Origin: Gemmatimonadota bacterium
Lineage (GTDB): Bacteria; Gemmatimonadota; Gemmatimonadetes; Longimicrobiales; Gaopeijiaceae
Direction of reading: 5' to 3'
Length of the DNA: 17,874 bases
Assembly (NCBI GenBank): GCA_024638395.1
Contig: JAHEKK010000012.1
Span: 1-17,874 of the forward strand
Shown here piece by piece: positions 7,966 to 15,424 of the stretch. A program made the translations under genes and the position numbers. Numbering within the stretch: position 1 is the stretch's first letter; the number at the start of each line of letters is the position of its first letter. The notes below the pieces were generated by a model. It made no database searches. It saw only the letters and a list, made by a program, of their open reading frames with translations, and was not told where the DNA came from.

Positions 7966-9236
7966 GCGCCTCTACGCAGATCCGGATCCATGGCGTCTCC
8001 TCCAGTGGGGATGGCGTGGGACGCATGCCTGACGGCCGCACCGCGTTCGTACCCTGGACCATGCCCGAAGACGAAGTCCGGATCCGGGTGGTGGAGTCCA
8101 GAAAACGTTGGGTCCGTGCAGTTCCCGAGGACCTGATCCGGCCGGCGCCGGAGCGCGTGGAACCTCCGTGCCCACATTTCGGCACGTGCGGGGGGTGTCG
8201 GCTGCAGCACCTTCCGGGAGCGGAGCAGCGGCGGTGGAAGGGCATCCTCGTCAAGGAGGCGCTGTCGCGGATTGGAGGCCTGCGCCTGGAGGACGACATC
8301 CGGGTGGCGCCCTCGGAGGAACAGTTCGGATACCGTAGTCGGGTCACCTTCACCGTGGCCCACCGGGGGGGAAGGCTCCACGCTGGCCTCAGGGAAGCCG
8401 GACGGCCGGGCCGGGTGGTGGACATAGACCGGTGCCTCCTGGCCGATCCGGCGATCCAGGAGACGTGGGCCGGCCTTCGGCAGCTGCTACAAAAGGGGGG
8501 TACCCTTCCGCCGGGCACCGTGGCACGGGTGACCCTTCGTACCGTCGAAGAGGGCGTGATCATGATCTGGATGCCGCGGTGCCCGGGGTCCGGCGAGCTC
8601 TTCGCCCGCCTTCCGGGCGTGATCCAAGTGTGGGAATCGGGGGCTTCCGGGAGTCGGAGGCTCTGGGGGGACACCGAGGGCCATGAGACGTGGTTCGGCC
8701 GGAGGGTGAGGGTCCCGGGCCCCGCGTTCACTCAGGTGAACCGGCCTTCCGGCCAACGGCTGTTCGACGCGGTGGTCGAGGCCGCCGGAGACGTGAAGGG
8801 CCTGAAAGTGATCGATGCCTACGGCGGGCTTTCCCCCACCGGGACCGAGCTGGCGGCCCGGGGGGCGTCGGTGACCGTCGTGGAAATGGACGAAACGGCG
8901 GCGGCCAGCCTCGCAGAGGATCGGAGCGTGGCCGTCCTGGAGGGGCGGGTCGAAGCTCGGCTACCCGAGGCGCTGCCGGCAGACCTGGCCATCCTCAATC
9001 CACCCCGGTCGGGGCTCCACGAAGAGGCCGTCCGCCATCTGTTGGCCGAGCCGCCGGCCAGGATACTCTATGTCTCCTGCGATCCGGCAACGCTCGCTCG
9101 GGATGTGAAGCGTTTGAGCCTCCGCTACGACTTGGGGCCCGTGGAGGCCTTCGACCTGTTTCCCCAGACACCTCATGTCGAAGTTCTGGTGGATCTCAGG
9201 GTTCGAGATCCGGATATTGGGCAGGCTGCCCAGTAA
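7962..9236 (+). CDS. TRAM-domain 4Fe-4S m5U RNA methyltransferase (RlmD/RlmC/TrmA type)
   Basis: This is a SAM-dependent enzyme of the family that makes 5-methyluridine in 23S rRNA or tRNA; the target cannot be told from sequence. The TRAM RNA-binding domain begins with IRIHGVSSSGDGVGR (residues 7-21), upstream of the first conventional start, a GTG at 8016. I therefore place the start at CTG 7962, which has AAGAGG nine bases ahead; from 8016 the protein is 18 residues shorter and the TRAM domain is cut. The four iron-sulfur cysteines are present: C70, C76 and C79 in CPHFGTCGGC, and C158 in IDRCLL. The SAM-binding region is VIDAYGGLSPTGTEL, and the catalytic nucleophile is Cys373 in YVSCDPATLARD. 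Motif IV reads NPPRSG (Asn346), where the family usually has Asp. It sits between the biotin carboxylase and biotin carrier genes with no obvious functional link. Confidence 0.87.
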   Translation: MSASTQIRIHGVSSSGDGVGRMPDGRTAFVPWTMPEDEVRIRVVESRKRWVRAVPEDLIRPAPERVEPPCPHFGTCGGCRLQHLPGAEQRRWKGILVKEALSRIGGLRLEDDIRVAPSEEQFGYRSRVTFTVAHRGGRLHAGLREAGRPGRVVDIDRCLLADPAIQETWAGLRQLLQKGGTLPPGTVARVTLRTVEEGVIMIWMPRCPGSGELFARLPGVIQVWESGASGSRRLWGDTEGHETWFGRRVRVPGPAFTQVNRPSGQRLFDAVVEAAGDVKGLKVIDAYGGLSPTGTELAARGASVTVVEMDETAAASLAEDRSVAVLEGRVEARLPEALPADLAILNPPRSGLHEEAVRHLLAEPPARILYVSCDPATLARDVKRLSLRYDLGPVEAFDLFPQTPHVEVLVDLRVRDPDIGQAAQ

Positions 9237-9282
9237 TGGAGCGACCACTCCAGGGTCCCCCGGCGAGGATGGAGAAGCTCAG

Positions 9283-9795
9283 GTGAAATACCAGGTCGAC
9301 GTCGACGGGGCCGTGCGCCTGGTCGAAATCAAAAGGGACGGCGTGACCATCGACGGGACCCTCGTGGACGTCGACGTCGTGGCCGTGGGGGCGACGGACC
9401 GATTCAGCGTCCTCCTGGACGGTCGTTCCCATGCCGTCGTGGCGCAGCGGAGGGGCCCGGGGGATTGGAGGCTCCAGGCAGGCGGACATGAGTATTCCGC
9501 GTCCGTCGTGGACGAGGCGGCGGCCCGGGCGCTGGCTCTGTCGGGAGGCGTTGCGGGCAGCGCTCGTGCGCGTGCCCTGAAAGCGCCGATGCCCGGCCTG
9601 GTGGTGAAGGTCGAGGTAGGACCCGGGGACCTGGTGGAGGCGGGCCAGGGTCTGGTGATCGTCGAGGCGATGAAGATGGAGAACGAGTTGAAGGCCCTGA
9701 CCGGAGGACGGGTGGCGAGGGTCGCCGTCCAGGCCGGGGACGCGGTGGAGAAGGACCAGGTGCTCATGGAATTCGAACAGGAATCCGGAGAATGA
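9283..9795 (+). CDS. Biotin carboxyl carrier protein of the acyl-CoA carboxylase
   Basis: This protein carries the covalently bound biotin that shuttles carboxyl groups between the biotin carboxylase (6478) and the carboxyltransferase (3688). It has 170 residues. The start is GTG at 9283 (MKYQVDVDGAVRLVEI), with GGAG eight bases upstream; an in-frame extension would overlap the methyltransferase gene and look unlike the family. The C-terminal biotinyl domain (about residues 102-170) begins KAPMPGLVVKVEV and contains EAMKMEN, with Lys131 as the biotinylation site. The N-terminal half is the variable linker and partner-binding region seen in propionyl- and pyruvate-carboxylase carriers. Its ATGA stop overlaps the start of the mutase gene, so the two are translationally coupled. 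Confidence 0.93.
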   Translation: MKYQVDVDGAVRLVEIKRDGVTIDGTLVDVDVVAVGATDRFSVLLDGRSHAVVAQRRGPGDWRLQAGGHEYSASVVDEAAARALALSGGVAGSARARALKAPMPGLVVKVEVGPGDLVEAGQGLVIVEAMKMENELKALTGGRVARVAVQAGDAVEKDQVLMEFEQESGE

Positions 9796-11375
9796 CGAAG
9801 CCGGGCGACGGGCCGGCTCCCCACCGAGGCGTTGCCTGGCCCGAGGGCGGTGTCCTCCACCAGCTGCCGGCGGATCTGGATCCCCTTACCGACCTCGGTC
9901 GTCCCGGAGAATACCCCTACACCCGCGGCGTCCACGAAACCATGTACCGGGGCCGCCTCTGGACGATGCGCCAGTATGCGGGCTTCGGCACCGCTGCCGA
10001 GACCAATCGTCGCTACCACTATCTCCTCGCGGAAGGCACGACGGGCCTTTCCGTCGCCTTCGACCTTCCGACCCAAATGGGGTACGACTCGGACGCCCCG
10101 ATGGCTTCCGGGGAGGTCGGCCGGGTCGGCGTCGCCATCGACTCCCTGGCGGACATGCGGACCCTGTTCGACGGAGTGGACCTGGGAGCGGTGTCCTGCT
10201 CCATGACTATCAACGCTACGGCCGCCCTCCTCCTGGCCCTGTACGTTGCGGTGGCCGACGAGCAGGGTGTCGCCCGAAGCGCGCTCCGAGGGACGGTCCA
10301 GAACGATGTGCTCAAGGAGTACGTCGCCCGGGGCACCTACATCTACCCCGTGGAGCCTTCCCTCCGGTTGGTCGGAGACCTCATGGCCTTCTGCGCCTCG
10401 GAGCTCCCGCAGTGGAATACCATCTCCATCTCCGGATATCACATCCGCGAGGCGGGCGCGACGGCGCCCCAGGAGGTGGCTTTTACCCTGGCCAACGGCC
10501 TGGAATACGTGGAGAGGGCCCGCAACCGGGGGATCGATCTGGAGGCCTTCGCCCCCCGTCTGTCCTTCTTCTTTGCGGCCCACAACAACCTCCTCGAAGA
10601 GGTCGCCAAGTTCCGGGCGGCCAGGCGGATGTGGGCCCGTCTGCTGAAGGACAGATATGGCGCGTCCGACCGGGCCTGCCGTCTCCGGTTCCACACCCAG
10701 ACGGGGGGGTCGACCCTCACCGCCCAACAACCCCTGAACAACGTCGTGCGCGTTGCCCTCCAGGCCCTGGCCAGCGTCCTGGGTGGGACCCAGTCGCTCC
10801 ACACCAACGGCTACGACGAGGCCCTGTCCCTACCGACCCTCGAGTCGGCACGCCTGGCCCTGAGGACCCAGCAGATCATTGCCGCCGAGTCCGGTGTGAC
10901 GGAAGCCGTGGATCCTCTGGCGGGCAGCTTCCTCGTGGAGGCCCTGACCGACCAGATCGAGCAGGAGGCCCGTAGCTATCTGGCCCGCATCGACGAGCTG
11001 GGGGGGGCGGCAAAGGCGACGGACCTGATGCAGGACGAGATCCACCAGGCCGCCTACGCCTACCAGCTGTCGGTGGAGGCCGGCCACGTACCCGTGGTGG
11101 GCGTCAACGTCTACCAGGAGGAGGAGGAAGAAGTCCCGGCACCCGGGCCCGACTATGCGGCTCTCGAAGCCGCTCAGAAGGACGCCCTCAGCCGCTTCAA
11201 AGCCAAGCGGGACCCGGACCTCCTCCAGGCCCACGGAGAGGCCCTCAGGGCTGCTGCACAGGGGTCGACCAACCTGCTCCCACTCCTGGTCGACGCCGTC
11301 AGGGCCGGCCTGACCCTGGGCGAGATCAGCGACGTGTTTCGCGAAGTGTGGGGGACACACGATTCCCCGGCCTGA
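9792..11375 (+). CDS. mcmA: Methylmalonyl-CoA mutase, large (catalytic) subunit without B12 domain
   Basis: This subunit rearranges methylmalonyl-CoA to succinyl-CoA with adenosylcobalamin. The 527 residues cover only the TIM-barrel substrate domain (YPYTRGVHETMY, SVAFDLPTQMGYDSD, SISGYHIREAGA, TQTGGSTLTAQQP, TQSLHTNGYDEA). The cobalamin-binding domain is absent, so a separate small subunit must exist elsewhere, as in many bacteria and archaea. Substrate residues follow the methylmalonyl pattern: Tyr62 (RQYAGF), Arg180 (VARGTYIYP) and His217 (GYHIREAG) have exactly the spacing of Tyr89, Arg207 and His244 in the Propionibacterium enzyme, whereas isobutyryl-CoA mutase has Phe and Gln at the first two. 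The ATG overlaps the biotin carrier stop, with GGAG three bases ahead. A Glu-rich stretch near the C-terminus (QEEEEE) precedes the final helices. No B12 riboswitch is visible. Confidence 0.93.
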   Translation: MTKPGDGPAPHRGVAWPEGGVLHQLPADLDPLTDLGRPGEYPYTRGVHETMYRGRLWTMRQYAGFGTAAETNRRYHYLLAEGTTGLSVAFDLPTQMGYDSDAPMASGEVGRVGVAIDSLADMRTLFDGVDLGAVSCSMTINATAALLLALYVAVADEQGVARSALRGTVQNDVLKEYVARGTYIYPVEPSLRLVGDLMAFCASELPQWNTISISGYHIREAGATAPQEVAFTLANGLEYVERARNRGIDLEAFAPRLSFFFAAHNNLLEEVAKFRAARRMWARLLKDRYGASDRACRLRFHTQTGGSTLTAQQPLNNVVRVALQALASVLGGTQSLHTNGYDEALSLPTLESARLALRTQQIIAAESGVTEAVDPLAGSFLVEALTDQIEQEARSYLARIDELGGAAKATDLMQDEIHQAAYAYQLSVEAGHVPVVGVNVYQEEEEEVPAPGPDYAALEAAQKDALSRFKAKRDPDLLQAHGEALRAAAQGSTNLLPLLVDAVRAGLTLGEISDVFREVWGTHDSPA

Positions 11376-11454
11376 GTTCATTATCTTCCCACGTCGCCGT
11401 TGACCGGCCCCTCCCCTCTCATCACCCGCTCCAACGAACACGGCCTCACCGCTC

Positions 11455-11757
11455 ATGCCCACCTACGAATACCGCTGCCCGAAGTGCGCACACGAGTTCG
11501 AGGAGTTCCAACGAATGAGTGATGAGCCCGTGGCCCCGTGCCCCGAGTGTGGGCAGGCGGCGGAGCGGCTCATCTCCAAAGGTGCGGGCCTCCTGTTCCG
11601 CGGCGAAGGCTTCTACATCACGGAAAACCGCTCGGAGTCTTACAAGAAGAAGGCCGAAAAGGAGAGCAGCTCACCCAGCGACGCCGGGCCCTCCGATGCC
11701 AAGCCGTCGTCCGGTGAGGCCGCATCGGGGCCGGCCGACGCCAAGGCCTCCGACTGA
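11455..11757 (+). CDS. FmdB-family zinc ribbon protein
   Basis: A small protein of 100 residues. The first 45 form the FmdB-type zinc ribbon: MPTYEYRCPKC with Cys8 and Cys11, then PCPECG with Cys29 and Cys32. The remainder is low complexity and rich in Ser, Ala, Lys and Asp, probably disordered. The family is thought to be regulatory, but the molecular role is not established. No Shine-Dalgarno sequence is evident before the ATG. The preceding 79-base gap is T/C-rich and holds a TTGACC at 11400-11405 without a convincing -10 element. The stop is four bases before argS, so the two are probably cotranscribed. Confidence 0.85.
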   Translation: MPTYEYRCPKCAHEFEEFQRMSDEPVAPCPECGQAAERLISKGAGLLFRGEGFYITENRSESYKKKAEKESSSPSDAGPSDAKPSSGEAASGPADAKASD

Positions 11758-11761
11758 TTCC

Positions 11762-13441
11762 ATGCAAGACGCCCTTCTCAAGGCCCTCGAGTCCGCCGTC
11801 TCGAACCTCGGAGTCCCCGCCGGGGAGATCCGCCTCGAACGCCCCAAAGACGCCGACCACGGAGATTTCACCACGAACGTGGCGATGACCCTGGCCCGCC
11901 CCTTGGGCCGGTCCCCCAGGGACATCGCCCAGGACATCCGCTCGGCCCTCGACGGCGTATCCGGCCTGAGTCGGGTGGAGGTCGCCGGACCCGGCTTCCT
12001 CAACTTCTACCTCGACGCCGACACGGTGGGAGACGTGCTTCGGCGGATTCGGAAGCGGGGGGATGAGTACGGCAGAAGCGACGTGGGCCACGGCGCCGCC
12101 ATCATGGTGGAGTTCGTCTCGGCAAACCCGACGGGCCCCCTGCACCTCGGTCATGGCCGCCAGGCGGCCCTGGGCGACGGGATCGCGGCGCTCCTCGAAT
12201 GGACGGGTTGGGTGGTGCACCGTGAGTTCTACTTCAACGACGCCGGCAAGCAGATGGAAAAGCTTGCCCACTCGATCTGGGTCCGGTATCAGCAGGCCCT
12301 CGGCGAGGAAGCCTCCCTTCCGGACGACGCGTATCAGGGAGCGTATATCCAGGAACTGGCCGATTCGTTCAGGGCGGAGCACGGCGATGGATTCCGGGGC
12401 GACGACAGCGCCGAGGTGCTCCGGAAGATGGAACGCCACGCCGTAGCCGTCCTCAGGGCCGAGCAGGTCCGAGATCTGGAGGGATTCGGAGTCCACTTCG
12501 ACGAGTGGTTCCGCGAGTCGTCCCTGTACGACGATGGAAGGGTCGATGCGACGGTGGAGGCCCTGGGAGCCACCGGGTTGACCTACGAGGAGGATGGGGC
12601 GCTCTGGCTCAAGACGACCGAATTCGGAGACCAGAAGGACCGGGTCATGCGCAAGAGCGACGGCTCGGCCACCTACTTCCTTCCGGATGTCGCCTATCAC
12701 CTGACCAAATGGGAGCGGGGTTTCACCCACGTCATCAACGTCCAGGGGTCCGATCATCACGGGACCGTCGACCGGGTGCGTGCCGGCCTGCAGGCCCTGG
12801 GCAAGCCGCCGGGTTACCCGGAATACGTGCTCCATCAGATGGTCACGGTGGAGCGGGGAGGACAGGAGGTCCGCTTCTCGAAGCGGGCGGGTTCGTATGC
12901 CACGATGGGAGAATTGGTGGAGCAGGTAGGCGTCGACGTAGCCCGCTACTTCTTTCTGATGCGCCGGCCCGAGGCGCACCTGAGCTTCGACCTGGACGTG
13001 GCCCTGGATCAGTCCGACAAGAACCCGGTCTACAAGGTCCAATACGCCCATGCCCGTATGTGCTCGATCTTCGCACGTGCCGCCGAAGCGGGGATCCTCG
13101 CGACCAACGCCGAGGCGGATCCGTCTCTTCTGACCGATGGGGCCGAGCGAGAGCTCCTGAACCAGTTGGCCGAGTTCCCGGAACTGGTGGAGCGTGCCGC
13201 GCGGGACCGGGCACCCCACGTGGTGTGCGACTACCTGGAGAGGACAGCCGGCATGGTGAACTCCTGGTACCACGGCGGGAATCCGTCACGGAATCCTGAA
13301 CTGGCGGTCCTCGTCGACGACCCGGCCCTCCGGGCGGCGCGCCTGGCCCTGGCCGATGGCATCCGAATCGTCCTGCGCAATGGTCTGGGACTTCTCGGTG
13401 TCTCCTCGCCCGAGCGCATGGACCGGCGGGTGGACGAGTGA
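11762..13441 (+). CDS. argS: Arginyl-tRNA synthetase
   Basis: Class I aminoacyl-tRNA synthetase that charges tRNA-Arg. The ATG at 11762 gives 559 residues, the usual size; upstream in-frame codons overlap the FmdB gene. The N-terminal Add-1 domain includes DHGDFTTNVAMTLA (32-45). The HIGH signature is HLGH at 128-131 within VEFVSANPTGPLHLGHGR. The KMSKS region reads VRFSKRAGS (370-378), keeping Ser-Lys-Arg while Phe replaces Met. The DALR anticodon-binding domain starts near VQYAHARMCSIFARA, and the chain ends in the typical LLGVSSPERM. No Shine-Dalgarno is obvious; translation is likely coupled to the gene four bases upstream. It is an essential single-function enzyme and looks intact. Confidence 0.96.
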   Translation: MQDALLKALESAVSNLGVPAGEIRLERPKDADHGDFTTNVAMTLARPLGRSPRDIAQDIRSALDGVSGLSRVEVAGPGFLNFYLDADTVGDVLRRIRKRGDEYGRSDVGHGAAIMVEFVSANPTGPLHLGHGRQAALGDGIAALLEWTGWVVHREFYFNDAGKQMEKLAHSIWVRYQQALGEEASLPDDAYQGAYIQELADSFRAEHGDGFRGDDSAEVLRKMERHAVAVLRAEQVRDLEGFGVHFDEWFRESSLYDDGRVDATVEALGATGLTYEEDGALWLKTTEFGDQKDRVMRKSDGSATYFLPDVAYHLTKWERGFTHVINVQGSDHHGTVDRVRAGLQALGKPPGYPEYVLHQMVTVERGGQEVRFSKRAGSYATMGELVEQVGVDVARYFFLMRRPEAHLSFDLDVALDQSDKNPVYKVQYAHARMCSIFARAAEAGILATNAEADPSLLTDGAERELLNQLAEFPELVERAARDRAPHVVCDYLERTAGMVNSWYHGGNPSRNPELAVLVDDPALRAARLALADGIRIVLRNGLGLLGVSSPERMDRRVDE

Positions 13442-13466
13442 TTCGACTCTCCGTAGGGCGTCCCTG

Positions 13467-14393
13467 ATGTCGGTGCTGGTGGTCGGCAGCGTGGCTCTGG
13501 ATACCGTGGAAACGCCCTTTGCCAGGGCGGAGCGGGTACCGGGCGGATCTGCCGTCTTCTTCGGGGCGGCGGCCTCGTTCTTCACGGAGGTCCGGGTCGT
13601 GGGCGTGGTGGGGGACGACTACCCTGTGGATGCCCTGGCGCCCCTCGAAGCGCGGGGGGTGGACTTGACCGGAGTCGAACGCGCCGCGGGTGAAAGCTTC
13701 TTCTGGGCGGGGAAGTATTCCTACGACCTCAATTCCAGAGAAACCCTCGAGACCCGCCTCGGCGTTTTCGGAGATTTCTCGCCCACGATCCCTGCAAGCT
13801 ACCGGGACTCGGATATCGTCTTCCTGGGAAACATCGACCCTACCCTCCAGCTCCGTGTTTTGGAGCAGATCCCTCGCCCTCGCCTCGTGGCCGCCGACAC
13901 CATGAATTTCTGGATCGAGGGGACCCGGGAGCCCCTGATCGAGCTGTTGCGGCATCTCGATATCCTCTTCGTGAACGACGAGGAGGCGAGGCAGTTGGCC
14001 CGCGATGCGAATCTGGCCAAGGCGGCCCGGTGGATTCAGGACCGGGGCCCGGGCATGGTGGTCATCAAGAAGGGGGAGCACGGCGCCATCCTGTTCGCCG
14101 ACGGCTGGGTCTTCTTCACTCCCGGCTATCCCCTCGAAGTGGTCTTCGACCCGACCGGGGCCGGAGACGCCTTTGCAGGGGGATTCATGGGGTATTTGGA
14201 CTTCACTGGGGGACGAGATCCCGACGATTTGAGGCGCGCCATGGTCCACGGCTCGACCATGGGCTCCTACGCCGTCGAGTCTTTTTCCATCGACCGACTT
14301 GCCAACCTGTCCCACGACGAAGTGGCTGGCCGCGTGCGGACCTTCCGGGAAATGACGTCCTTCGAAATCGACCTTCCGGCGACCGATTCATGA
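13467..14393 (+). CDS. PfkB-family sugar/nucleoside kinase
   Basis: A ribokinase-fold kinase of 308 residues that phosphorylates a sugar or nucleoside with ATP; the substrate cannot be named. The N-terminal glycine motif is VPGGSAVFFGAAASFF (24-39). The C-terminal signature DPTGAGDAFAGGF (228-240) contains the anion hole and catalytic Asp234. The ATG at 13467 has AGGG ten bases ahead and lies 25 bases after argS. The 3' end overlaps purM by four bases (ATGA), so the two are translationally coupled, which hints at a purine, nucleoside or ribose substrate. This is inference from context. The internal ADTMNFWIEG segment is a recognisable feature of one bacterial PfkB subgroup of unknown substrate. 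Confidence 0.87.
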   Translation: MSVLVVGSVALDTVETPFARAERVPGGSAVFFGAAASFFTEVRVVGVVGDDYPVDALAPLEARGVDLTGVERAAGESFFWAGKYSYDLNSRETLETRLGVFGDFSPTIPASYRDSDIVFLGNIDPTLQLRVLEQIPRPRLVAADTMNFWIEGTREPLIELLRHLDILFVNDEEARQLARDANLAKAARWIQDRGPGMVVIKKGEHGAILFADGWVFFTPGYPLEVVFDPTGAGDAFAGGFMGYLDFTGGRDPDDLRRAMVHGSTMGSYAVESFSIDRLANLSHDEVAGRVRTFREMTSFEIDLPATDS

Positions 14394-15424
14394 CCGATCC
14401 CCTGACGTACAAGAGCACCGGCGTAGACCTGGACGCCGCCGAACGCGCCAAGCAGTCCCTCAAGGCCCTCGTGTCGGATACGAGGGACGAGAACACGCTC
14501 TCCGAGTTGGGGGCCTTCGGTGGCCTGTACCGGGTTCCGGCCGATGTGGAGGAGCCGGTACTCGTTTCCAGCGCGGACGGGGTGGGGACCAAGCTCAAGG
14601 TCGCGTTCGCGTCCGGCCGCCATCACACCGTCGGTCAGGACCTGGTCAACCACTGCGTGAACGACATCCTGGTTCAGGGTGCGCGTCCCCTGTTCTTTCT
14701 GGACTACCTGGCCACGGGTAAGCTCGACGAGGGCATCGTCCCCGAAGTGGTCCGTGGGGTTTCCCTCGCGTGCCGCGAGAACCGTTGCGCCCTTCTGGGA
14801 GGGGAGACGGCGCAGATGCCCGACTTCTACGGCGAGGGGGAGTATGACCTCGCCGGGTTCATCGTCGGCGTGGTTGCCAAAAAGCGATTGATCGACGGCG
14901 CCGGAATCGAGCCCGGCGATCGGCTCCTGGCTCTGCCGTCCTCAGGCCTCCACACCAACGGCTACACCCTGGCCCGGGCCATCGTGTTCGAGCACATGGG
15001 CCTGGGGCCCGACGACCCGTTCCCGGGCACCGGCGAATCGGTGGCCGACACCCTGCTCAAGGTTCACCGGAGCTATCTCCGGGTGATCCAGCCCCTCCTC
15101 GCGTCCGGATTGGTAAAGGCCATCGCGCACATCACCGGGGGCGGCATCGAAGGCAACCTGCCCCGCGTCCTGCCGGCCGGGGTCGGAGCCATGATCGTCG
15201 CGGATTCCTGGGAGCCGCCGCCGGTATTCCGGACGCTGGCAGAGGGCGGCAACGTGGACCCCCGGGAGATGTTCAGGGTCTTCAACATGGGCGTGGGGCT
15301 CATCCTGGCCGTGGCCCCGGGGGACGAAGACACGGCGTTGGAGCGACTCGGAGGAGAGGCGTGGTCCGTCGGACACGTGGGCCCGGGAGAGGGCGTGGAG
15401 TTCTCGGGATCCTTCCGCATGTGA
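14390..15424 (+). CDS. purM: Phosphoribosylformylglycinamidine cyclo-ligase (AIR synthetase)
   Basis: The fifth enzyme of de novo purine synthesis, closing the imidazole ring of FGAM to give AIR with ATP. The 344 residues match the family. Visible motifs: YKSTGVDLDAAERAK at the N-terminus, SADGVGTKLK (61-70), VNDILVQGA (90-98), LGGETAQMP (136-144), DLAGFIVG and the C-terminal FRVFNMGVGL. The ATG overlaps the kinase stop by four bases. The stop TGA shares its last base with the ATG of the next gene. No other purine genes are in the window. Confidence 0.96.
   Translation: MTDPLTYKSTGVDLDAAERAKQSLKALVSDTRDENTLSELGAFGGLYRVPADVEEPVLVSSADGVGTKLKVAFASGRHHTVGQDLVNHCVNDILVQGARPLFFLDYLATGKLDEGIVPEVVRGVSLACRENRCALLGGETAQMPDFYGEGEYDLAGFIVGVVAKKRLIDGAGIEPGDRLLALPSSGLHTNGYTLARAIVFEHMGLGPDDPFPGTGESVADTLLKVHRSYLRVIQPLLASGLVKAIAHITGGGIEGNLPRVLPAGVGAMIVADSWEPPPVFRTLAEGGNVDPREMFRVFNMGVGLILAVAPGDEDTALERLGGEAWSVGHVGPGEGVEFSGSFRM

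Noticed and set aside
9796..9850. Cobalamin riboswitch for the methylmalonyl-CoA mutase
   Set aside because: The mutase start overlaps the biotin carrier gene, leaving no leader, and no B12-box-like sequence was seen before the cluster.
9279..10802. Open frame of 507 codons on the minus strand opposite the biotin carrier and mutase genes
   Set aside because: Low-complexity composition and full overlap with two well-identified genes; a shadow of their codon bias.
11618..13273. Open frame of 551 codons on the minus strand opposite argS
   Set aside because: It lies wholly antisense to a conserved enzyme, has no recognisable motifs and is expected in GC-rich DNA where stop codons are rare.
12843..14315. 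Open frame of 490 codons on the minus strand across argS and the PfkB kinase
   Set aside because: It crosses two real genes antisense and its translation is Pro/Arg/Gly-rich without family features.
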